64,000 bases of DNA from Pirellulales bacterium (GTDB lineage: Bacteria; Planctomycetota; Planctomycetia; Pirellulales; Thermoguttaceae). The stretch's first letter is position 1; every line of letters begins with the position of its first letter. The notes under the pieces were generated by a model. That model saw only the letters and a program-made list of their open reading frames with translations, did no database searches and had not been told where the DNA came from. The stretch covers positions 1 to 64,000 of the forward strand of contig JAFGRD010000046.1 of assembly GCA_016935315.1 (NCBI GenBank), in the 5' to 3' direction. This document shows positions 34,734-41,946 of this stretch, piece by piece. The position numbers were made by a program, and so were the translations under genes.

Positions 34734-37112
34734 GTGTACGTTCGCTTGCCGCCGCTTGCACAGGGCTCGTCGATCTTCTGGACGGTTGTCGCCTGGGTCG
34801 CCTTCCAGGCAGCGACCGCGCCGGCCGTCGCGTGGAAACGGGAATCGGCCGCCGTCGCCGACTCGCCTGCCCGCCCGGAACGGTTGATCTTGGAAGACGA
34901 TCTTCAGCCGCTCGTTCCCAGGCAACCCCGGACCGAGGCGGAGACCGATCGTCTGGAAGCCCTGGCCCTGTTCGCGGCCGGGCGGATGCACGAGCGGCGG
35001 TACCAGTACGCCGAGGCCTTGCGGCTTTACCAACGGGCCTTGCGTTGCGATCCCCAGGCGACGACGGTCGCCCAGGCGATCGTTCCGCTGGCGTTTCGCC
35101 TGAAGCGACACGCCGAGGCCGTGCGCTACGCGCTGAAGGCGGCCGAAGCCGAGGACGCCGATCCCTTGCTGTTGCAGCGGCTCGGCGCCCACTTGATCGA
35201 GATGCGAGACTTTGCGGGAGCCGCCCGGCTCTACGACAAGGCCGCTGCCGCCGCCGAAACGCCTCCCACGCTGCTGGGCGCGCGACTCTGGATGGACGCG
35301 GGCCGGCTGCTGCACGTCGTCCAGCAGTACGACCAGGCCGCCGGCTACTTCGCTCGGGTCCGCGATGCACTGGAGAATCCCCAGCAGTCCGGCTTCGACG
35401 AGGAGCAGAGGAAGCGGTTATTGGGCGATCCGGGCGAGACGTACAACCTGTTCGGCGAGTGCTTTTTGCGTGCCAACCGCCGGGAGGAGGCCGCCGCGGC
35501 GTTCCGCAAAGCCGACGAACTGGCCCCGAACAAGGCCCTGAGGGAATACAACCTGGCCCGGGTCCTTGCGGAGGACGCCCAACCGCAGAAGGCCCTGGCC
35601 GGATTGCAGGCGGCCTTCGAGGCGAAACTTGCCGACCAGGGCGTTGCCCCCTATGAACTGTTTGCCAAGGTGCTCGACCAGCTCGGCCGGAAGGACGAGT
35701 TGGTCCAGCGGCTGGAGAAGCTCCGCGAGCAGCAGCCGGAGAACGTGCCGCTGGCGTACTTTCTGGCAGAGCAGTATCGCAAGGCGGAGCAGTTCGAGAA
35801 GGCCGACTCGTTCTACCGCAAGCTGATCGCCGAGACGCCCACGCTGACCGGCTACCGGAGCCTGGTGTCGATTCGGCGAAAGACCAACCGGCCCGACGCG
35901 CTGCTCGACGTGCTCGGCGAAGTGGTGGCCAAGACCGGCTCGTTGGAGACGTTGGGGACGGAAGCCGAGGGGATTGCCGGCGATGCCGATCTGGTGCGTA
36001 CGCTCACGGAGGCCGCACGGACCCGATACCGCGGCGATCCCGAAAAGCTCGACTACGGGACGCGTCTCGCCGTGGCTTCGCTGGCGCTGCAAGCCAAGCA
36101 GTTCGAGGCCGCCGGCGAGTTCTTCGAGCTGGCGCTGGAGGCCGAACCGGACCGGGCGACCGAGTTGCTGCTGATGTGGGGCCTGGGACTGTTGTTCGAA
36201 GAACGGCCGGCCGAAGCGGCCGCCGTCTTTCAGCGGGCCATCGACCGGCTCGACGAAGAGGAGTTGGCCAAGACGGGCCCGGCGCTGCACCACTACCTTG
36301 CCGGCGCGCTGACGATGGCCGAGCGGACCGACGAAGCGCTCGCTGCCGCGCGCAAGGCGGTCGAGATGGGGCGCACCGCCGAGCGGCGTGCCCTGGAAGA
36401 GGCCGTCCGCGCCGAGACGGCCCGCACCGGCGCCCGAAACGCCGACGAGAAGATGGAGGCCGCCGAGAAGACGCTGGCGGCCGCTGCCACGGCTGCCCAG
36501 AAGAAGGACGACCTGGTGCGGTTCCGGAGCCGCGTGGCCTGGATTCTCTACCGTGCCAAGCGTCACGACGAGGCAACCAGCGAGTATCTCCGCCTGGTGC
36601 GGGGTTTCGATTCCGAGTACGGGTCTTCCGAGATCCGCGAGGTGTTGCGGGAGGCGCGCCTCGTGCTGTCGAACCTGTACGTCATCAAGGAGGATCTGGC
36701 CGAGGCCGAAGAGTGGCTCGAACAGGTGCTCGACGAGTTTCCCGATGACGTGGGAGCCTCGAACGACTTGGGCTATCTCTGGGCCGACCAGGGCCGACAC
36801 CTTCAGCGCGCATGGGCAATGATCCGGCACGCTACCGACGCCCAACCCGACAACGCGGCGTACCGCGACAGCCTCGGCTGGGTGCTCTACCGGCTGGGAC
36901 GCTACCCGGAAGCCGTCGCGGAGCTCGAGGCAGCCGCGGCTGCCGACCCGCAGCCCGACGCCCTGATCCTCGACCACCTTGGCGACGCCTATCTCAAGGC
37001 CGGCCAGGGCGAGCAGGCCGAGCAAGCCTGGCGCCGGGCCGTGGAAGCGTTTCGGAAACAGGATGAACCGGAAAAGGCCAAACAGGTGGAAGAGAAGATG
37101 GAGGGGACGTGA
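34734..37112 (+). CDS. Large exported TPR-repeat protein
   Basis: A 792-residue protein. An N-terminal hydrophobic stretch (SIFWTVVAWVAFQAATAPAVA, about 13-33) is a signal peptide or anchor. From about residue 75 to the end it is tetratricopeptide repeats (LFAAGRMHERRYQYAEALRLYQRALRCDP at the front; DSLGWVLYRLGRYPEAVAELEAAAAADP and HLGDAYLKAGQGEQAEQAWRRAVEAF at the back). It probably scaffolds an envelope complex. The GTG at 34734 has GAGAGGA about eight bases upstream and follows the HhH-GPD gene by 24 bases, so both may be co-transcribed. No catalytic motif. Confidence 0.83.
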   Translation: MYVRLPPLAQGSSIFWTVVAWVAFQAATAPAVAWKRESAAVADSPARPERLILEDDLQPLVPRQPRTEAETDRLEALALFAAGRMHERRYQYAEALRLYQRALRCDPQATTVAQAIVPLAFRLKRHAEAVRYALKAAEAEDADPLLLQRLGAHLIEMRDFAGAARLYDKAAAAAETPPTLLGARLWMDAGRLLHVVQQYDQAAGYFARVRDALENPQQSGFDEEQRKRLLGDPGETYNLFGECFLRANRREEAAAAFRKADELAPNKALREYNLARVLAEDAQPQKALAGLQAAFEAKLADQGVAPYELFAKVLDQLGRKDELVQRLEKLREQQPENVPLAYFLAEQYRKAEQFEKADSFYRKLIAETPTLTGYRSLVSIRRKTNRPDALLDVLGEVVAKTGSLETLGTEAEGIAGDADLVRTLTEAARTRYRGDPEKLDYGTRLAVASLALQAKQFEAAGEFFELALEAEPDRATELLLMWGLGLLFEERPAEAAAVFQRAIDRLDEEELAKTGPALHHYLAGALTMAERTDEALAAARKAVEMGRTAERRALEEAVRAETARTGARNADEKMEAAEKTLAAAATAAQKKDDLVRFRSRVAWILYRAKRHDEATSEYLRLVRGFDSEYGSSEIREVLREARLVLSNLYVIKEDLAEAEEWLEQVLDEFPDDVGASNDLGYLWADQGRHLQRAWAMIRHATDAQPDNAAYRDSLGWVLYRLGRYPEAVAELEAAAAADPQPDALILDHLGDAYLKAGQGEQAEQAWRRAVEAFRKQDEPEKAKQVEEKMEGT

Positions 37113-37195
37113 TGTTTCCCTCCCGTTCTGCTTTGCTCATCCGTGGTACATCATCCACGGCACACGATTCTTAGCCAGACACAGGAATTCGACCC

Positions 37196-37948
37196 ATGGC
37201 AGGCCATTCGCACTGGGCAGGCATCAAGCACAAGAAAGCACTCGTCGACGCCAAACGCGGCAAGCTCTGGAGCAAACTCTCCAAGGCGATCATCGTCGCG
37301 GCCCGCACCGGCGGCGGCGACCCCGACATGAACCTGCGGCTCCGCTACGCCATCGACGACGCCAAGGCCGTCAGCATGCCCAAGGACAACATCCAGCGGG
37401 CGGTCAAGAAGGGGGCCGGCGAGTTGGACGGCGGCAACCTCGAAGAGATCGTCTACGAGGGCTACGGAGCCGGCGGCGTGGCCGTGCTCTGCGAAGTGCT
37501 GACCGACAACCGCAACCGCACCGCCCCGGAAATCCGCAAGATCTTCGAGATGGCCGACGGGAAGCTCGGCAGCACCGGTTGCGTGGCCTGGATGTTCGAC
37601 AGCAAAGGGCTGTTTCTGGTGCCCACCGACAAGACCGAGGAAGAGAAGCTGATGGAGATCGCCCTGGAAGCCGGTGCCGACGACGTCCGGCTCGACGCCG
37701 GCAACTTCGAGGTCACCTGCGACCCGGCCGTCTACCAGCAGGTCTCCGAGGCGCTGAACAGCGCAGGGATCGAGCCCGAGGTGAGCCAGATCACGCGCGT
37801 GCCGCAGAATACGGTCGATCTCGACGCCGCCACCGCCCGCAAGGTGCTCAAGCTGATGGAACGCCTCGACGATCACGACGACGTGCAGAACATGTCGGCC
37901 AATTTCAACATCCCCGACGAGGTGATGGCGGAGATCGGGGAGGAGTAG
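37196..37948 (+). CDS. yebC: YebC/PmpR-family protein
   Basis: A 250-residue cytoplasmic protein starting MAGHSHWAGIKHKKALVDAKRGKLWSKL (family start MAGHSKWxNIxHRK), with AKAVSMPKDNIQRAVKKGAG, YEGYGAGGVAVLCEVLTDNRNRT and GKLGSTGCVAWMF. Family members were long described as DNA-binding regulators; recent work on bacterial and mitochondrial homologues points to easing ribosome stalling at proline stretches, which would fit the Pro-rich proteins nearby (inference). The ATG has AGGA about nine bases upstream. It is convergent with the cytochrome gene, three bases apart. Confidence 0.95.
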   Translation: MAGHSHWAGIKHKKALVDAKRGKLWSKLSKAIIVAARTGGGDPDMNLRLRYAIDDAKAVSMPKDNIQRAVKKGAGELDGGNLEEIVYEGYGAGGVAVLCEVLTDNRNRTAPEIRKIFEMADGKLGSTGCVAWMFDSKGLFLVPTDKTEEEKLMEIALEAGADDVRLDAGNFEVTCDPAVYQQVSEALNSAGIEPEVSQITRVPQNTVDLDAATARKVLKLMERLDDHDDVQNMSANFNIPDEVMAEIGEE

Positions 37949-37951
37949 CCC

Positions 37952-39832
37952 CTACTCGTCCACGTCTTCGTAGTGCTCGACCTGCGGCCAGTAGGTCTCG
38001 AAATCGAAGTCGGGGCTGTTGTCCAGATCGTGGCACGAGTGGCAATGGTTCTGCTGCGCTTCGGCCTTGGTGACCACCATGGCCGCTTGCAGCTTCTTCT
38101 TCAGCGCTTCGTCGCCGCCCAGTTCGGCGGCCGTGTGGGCGCCGCCGGGGCCGTGGCAGCTTTCGCAGCCGACGTCGACCAACTCCGGCGTCTGCTGCTG
38201 CGTGACGAATCCGGCCAGATAGGGGAAATACTCCTGCGGATGCCAGCCGATTACGTGGCAACTGACGCATTCGGGATCGAATGTCCTCACCGGCTTCAAC
38301 TGAGCCAAGGTGTCGAACGCCTTGGCGTGCCCGCTCTTCTTCCAGATCTGGTACGAAATCTCGTGGCACGACTCGCACTGTTTCGACCCGACGAACTTGC
38401 CGTTGAGCTCCGCCTGCTCGTGCGGGATCTTCGGCAAGGCGAATGTGGTCAGCCACTCCCGCTGAAGCTGGTCTTCGTAGACCGTCAGCAGCAGCTCCAT
38501 CTCGGGCGAGGCGGGAAACCGCGAGTCGAGCGGAACCCGCTGATAGCGCACCGGCTGCTGCGGGTCGTCGAACATCGCCAGCACCACGGCGTCCATCCCT
38601 TTTTCACCCACCTCGATCAGCAAGGTCCGGCCCCCGTTGAGCTGCTGCGGCGCGCCGGGAGGCGTGGGGGCGCCGCCGGCCGTGACCACCAGATCGAAAT
38701 CGGGAAACTTCTCGCCCAGGGCGACCGATTCCTCCTTAGTGGCGTGGGCCAACAGGATCAGGTAATCGGCCTGCTGCTTGAGTTGGGGGACGGTCGCGGC
38801 CAAGGCGGTTTCGGGATCGGTCAGCTCAATCGTGTCTCGGTCTTGGACGAGCTTCTGGAACTGTTTCCCCAACACGGCGGTGATTCCCAGCTTCCTGCCG
38901 CCGGTCTCGACGATCCGCGTCTTGGCCGTCATGTTTGTGGCGAAGCCGAACATGGCGGCGTTGGCCGAGAGGAACCGGCTCGGCTGCCCTTCGACGCTGG
39001 CGGCGTCGGCGGCCAACTCACCGGTGGGAAGCTGCAACTCGCTGGTGCCCAGGGCGATCGCTTCATAGCCCATCTTCCGCATGCCTTCGACCATCGTGTG
39101 GAACTTCAACACGGCCTGGCGGCCGAATCCCTTGGCCAGTCCGCCCACGTCGATCCCGACCACCGGCCAACCTCGCTGGCGGAGTTGACTGAAGAGCGTA
39201 TAGCGGCGACTCATCCCGCCCTTCATCCGGTCCAGTCCGGCGCACCCGCACGGCTCGATGTAGCCCCACTGCCGCCCGGTAATGACCAGGGCCAACTGGG
39301 CCTCGGCGGGCCAGCCGACAAAGATGGCACCGTTTTCCTTAATCGGATCGAACGGCGCCCGCCCGGCCTTGCCCATGGGAGATTTTGGAGAGGTGCTCTC
39401 CGCAGGCACCGTGTCGGAAGGCACCGTGTCGGAAGGCGCGGGGTCGGAAGGCGCGGGGTCGGAAGGCGTGCGCTGCGGAGACACCGGGGCCGACGCCCCC
39501 TCGACGGGCGCGGTCACCGGTGGTTGTGTGTCGTCGCGTAGCGGGTTCGACGACTTATCGGGAGCGTCGGGCGCCGCGATCGGCTCGACGGTCGGTCTTG
39601 GCGACGGGTCAACCGTTGGTTCCGCCGGCTCGCTGGCGGGCGGGCTGGCCCTGCCGGAAAGTGCGGCCCCGCCGGAAGGTGGGGTCGCGAAATCGTCGGG
39701 CGGGATCCCCGCGACCGGCTTCTCGGGCGGAGCGGAGCCGTCGGGATCCCCGCTGGACGAGGAGCAGCCTGCCAGGCAGAGCGTCAGCAGGCAGGTTCCC
39801 GCAAGACGAATCAGCACGGAGGCGTGCGACAT
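37952..39832 (-). CDS. Lipoprotein: 5'-nucleotidase-like region fused to tetrahaem cytochrome c
   Basis: A 626-residue protein with a lipoprotein signal (LCLAGC, Cys about 22) and a Pro/Ser/Thr/Asp-rich spacer (about 25-165). A UshA/5'-nucleotidase-like part follows (about 170-460): YIEPCGCAGLDRMKGGMSRR, DVGGL, GYEAIALGTSEL and LILLAHAT. The C-terminal part has four CxxCH haem sites: CESCH, CVSCH, CESCH and CHSCH. Classic metallophosphatase metal motifs (GNHE, DxH) are not obvious. It probably acts in periplasmic electron transfer. The ATG at 39832 has AAGGAG ten bases upstream. DUF1573 and regulator genes precede it on the same strand. Confidence 0.85.
   Translation of the reverse strand: MSHASVLIRLAGTCLLTLCLAGCSSSSGDPDGSAPPEKPVAGIPPDDFATPPSGGAALSGRASPPASEPAEPTVDPSPRPTVEPIAAPDAPDKSSNPLRDDTQPPVTAPVEGASAPVSPQRTPSDPAPSDPAPSDTVPSDTVPAESTSPKSPMGKAGRAPFDPIKENGAIFVGWPAEAQLALVITGRQWGYIEPCGCAGLDRMKGGMSRRYTLFSQLRQRGWPVVGIDVGGLAKGFGRQAVLKFHTMVEGMRKMGYEAIALGTSELQLPTGELAADAASVEGQPSRFLSANAAMFGFATNMTAKTRIVETGGRKLGITAVLGKQFQKLVQDRDTIELTDPETALAATVPQLKQQADYLILLAHATKEESVALGEKFPDFDLVVTAGGAPTPPGAPQQLNGGRTLLIEVGEKGMDAVVLAMFDDPQQPVRYQRVPLDSRFPASPEMELLLTVYEDQLQREWLTTFALPKIPHEQAELNGKFVGSKQCESCHEISYQIWKKSGHAKAFDTLAQLKPVRTFDPECVSCHVIGWHPQEYFPYLAGFVTQQQTPELVDVGCESCHGPGGAHTAAELGGDEALKKKLQAAMVVTKAEAQQNHCHSCHDLDNSPDFDFETYWPQVEHYEDVDE
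39405..39464 (-). repeat. Four 15-bp coding repeats
   Basis: Two units GGCACCGTGTCGGAA and two units GGCGCGGGGTCGGAA on the plus strand, encoding PSDTV and PSDPA in the linker of the cytochrome fusion. Confidence 0.85.
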
Positions 39833-39951
39833 GGACAACAAACTCCTTCGAGAACAAGCGGTAGGTGCCCCATAAGGAGAACTCCGTTTCGCGTCCAGGG
39901 GAGGATTCACTCCGTCCGCCGCTCTCCGCAGAAAAGCAGAGGCGACAACGG

Positions 39952-41154
39952 TCAATCGGCAATTGCAAAACTGACGAGGATGCGCAGTTCAGGGGATTCG
40001 GGGTAAGTGGTCTGGATGACAATCTGGCCAATCTGACCTTGCTCGGAGCCGAACAGGTAGTTGCCGCGAGGGCTCTCTTTCGGGATCGTGATCAGCACGG
40101 GAGTTTGGGTAGCCTTGCCATTGGGCAATTCGCTGCTCTGGCCCAACTCCACTTGGAGCAGGTCGGGAGAAGCGGTGCCCGGCTTAAACGCGATTTCCTT
40201 GTGGTGGGGGCCTCGGGCGATCAGAAACAGCTTCCACTGGGCCCCTTCGCCGCTGCGCACCGAACCGATCGTCAGCATGCCGCGGTCCTGGTCCCATCCC
40301 CGGCCCACAATCGTGACGTCTCGGCCCACGGTTCCCTCGATGGGAACGGCCAGTGCCGAGGCGGATTCCACGTTCGTCCGCAGCAGGATTGTCTGCCGAA
40401 TTGCCCCTAAGGGCAATCCCGGTTTGACGGTCAGCTCAAGCAGGCATCCGCTCTTGGCATCCGGTTCCTCCTGTAATTGATCGGAAGGGAGCGGGAGAAA
40501 ACTGACCTCGAAGTGGTCGGCGATGCCCTTGCGAGACCATGTATGGCCCAGAATCTCCAGCGACGGCGTGTCGAGGTAGCAGTAGACCGGGACCTGCCGA
40601 GTCACCGTCTCCGTCGTGGAGATCTCTCCCAGCCCCACGACGGGAGGGATTGCCTTCAGTGCTTCGGTAATCTCGCCGACGATAACCAACTCGACTTTCC
40701 GGTGCTTCGGATCGTTGGTGTGGATCGTGGCCGTTTGGTAATAGGGCCCCACCTTTCCATCGGCCCGCCATCGGACCGTAATGGTGGTCGACCGCTCAGG
40801 CAGGACCGAGACCTCGTCGGCCAGGGATCCGGGGGTGCCGAACTCCGCGACCGTACAATTACAGGATGTCACTCCCCGCGAAAGCACCAGCCTGCCGGCA
40901 CCTTCGTTGTTGAACACGAACTGGTGGCTTCCCTCGTCGTCGACATCCATGTAGCCGAAGTCGTGCTTTGGCTGCTCGACGACCAGTTTCGGCAAGGGAT
41001 CTCCGGAGGCGGGCAGGTCGGGCAGGGGCGGCTCGGTTGCCGAACCCTCGGGACTGCCGTTCCAGGGTGGGTTCTGCACCCTGAGCAAGGCGGTCCCCAT
41101 GCCCGTGGCCACACCAAAAGCCACTGCCAGGAGTATTGCCAGGATAGTCTTCAC
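39952..41154 (-). CDS. DUF1573-domain exported protein
   Basis: A 400-residue protein with an N-terminal membrane or signal segment (VKTILAILLAVAFGVATGMGTALL). Residues about 55-165 are a DUF1573 immunoglobulin-like domain: HDFGYMDVDDEGSHQFVFNNEG, TSCNCTVAEF, TVRWRADGKVGPYYQTATIHTNDP. Two further beta-rich domains follow, the last ending LRILVSFAIAD. DUF1573 domains are common in planctomycete envelope proteins. The GTG at 41154 is chosen because a promoter (TTGATG, TATAAT at 41232-41203) lies just upstream; the in-frame ATG at 41229 is inside its -35 box and would not be transcribed from it. Confidence 0.78.
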   Translation of the reverse strand: MKTILAILLAVAFGVATGMGTALLRVQNPPWNGSPEGSATEPPLPDLPASGDPLPKLVVEQPKHDFGYMDVDDEGSHQFVFNNEGAGRLVLSRGVTSCNCTVAEFGTPGSLADEVSVLPERSTTITVRWRADGKVGPYYQTATIHTNDPKHRKVELVIVGEITEALKAIPPVVGLGEISTTETVTRQVPVYCYLDTPSLEILGHTWSRKGIADHFEVSFLPLPSDQLQEEPDAKSGCLLELTVKPGLPLGAIRQTILLRTNVESASALAVPIEGTVGRDVTIVGRGWDQDRGMLTIGSVRSGEGAQWKLFLIARGPHHKEIAFKPGTASPDLLQVELGQSSELPNGKATQTPVLITIPKESPRGNYLFGSEQGQIGQIVIQTTYPESPELRILVSFAIAD

Positions 41155-41202
41155 GGAATTGGTTGCCCAGGCTGGCCGAAATGCTCGAGTCTCTAGCAGA
41201 CC

Positions 41203-41232
41203 ATTATACGGCCGAAAATCAGTACGCATCAA
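41203..41232 (-). promoter_or_regulatory. Promoter of the DUF1573 gene
   Basis: Minus strand TTGATG (41232-41227) and TATAAT (41208-41203), spacer 18 bases, about 50 bases before the GTG at 41154. It decides between two possible starts. Confidence 0.6.
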
Positions 41233-41351
41233 CCGGCCGCTCGGTTCTGCGGTTTCCAGTCGTCCGGCAACCCGATCCTTCGGCCGCCGTGATACGGAAT
41301 CTGCCCCCAAGGCTGAACTCTTGCGATTCCAGCTAACGGTTGGCCGAAATG

Positions 41352-41930
41352 CTACGAAAGAGGCACGGCGCGCCGCGGCAGATCGGCGGCGGGATTCGGT
41401 ACGGCCTTGGCATCTTGCAGCCGAGCCGAATCCTGCGCAAGGACCCTGCAGAGTCCGCTCAGGCCCCGGTGCATCCGGCCGGAAGTCGGGTAGGTCCTGG
41501 GCACTTCCTCGGCGGCCGGAGGGCTGGCGGGCACGGGACGCTGGTCCTGGTCCGACGAGGGCAATCCGAGCAACTCGCGAATGATCGGCTCCAGGCGATT
41601 CCAGACGTTGCTCGATTTGAGCACGTAGTACACGCACATCTCGTGACAGCGACGGATGGTTTGCTCGTCGGCCCGACCGGTGAGCATAATGACCGCCGTG
41701 GACGAGAGCTCCTTGTCGGCGTGAAGCATCTCGCAAACACTGAGACCGTCTCCGGCCGGCATACCCACGTCGAGACAAACCAGGTCCGGCCGTTCCTGGT
41801 GGATCAGCGTCAGTGCGGTCATTGAATCGTAGGCGGTAACGACCCGGGTGCCCAACCGGCAACAGCGCATCTTGAGGACTTCCACCAGGTCACGATCGTC
41901 GTCGGCAATCAGGATGGTCTTGGATGTCAC
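41352..41930 (-). CDS. Single-domain response regulator with tail
   Basis: A 192-residue protein. Residues 5-120 are a complete receiver domain: acidic pair at 10-11, phosphoacceptor Asp54 (VCLDVGMP), Thr of MLTG and Lys105 (YYVLKSS). The remaining 70 residues are Pro/Arg-rich and hold no output domain. The GTG at 41930 has AGGAG upstream and lies 16 bases after the hybrid-kinase stop on the same strand. It is therefore very likely co-transcribed and probably exchanges phosphate with that kinase. Confidence 0.85.
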   Translation of the reverse strand: MTSKTILIADDDRDLVEVLKMRCCRLGTRVVTAYDSMTALTLIHQERPDLVCLDVGMPAGDGLSVCEMLHADKELSSTAVIMLTGRADEQTIRRCHEMCVYYVLKSSNVWNRLEPIIRELLGLPSSDQDQRPVPASPPAAEEVPRTYPTSGRMHRGLSGLCRVLAQDSARLQDAKAVPNPAADLPRRAVPLS

Positions 41931-41946
41931 GGCTGGCTGGCTCCTG

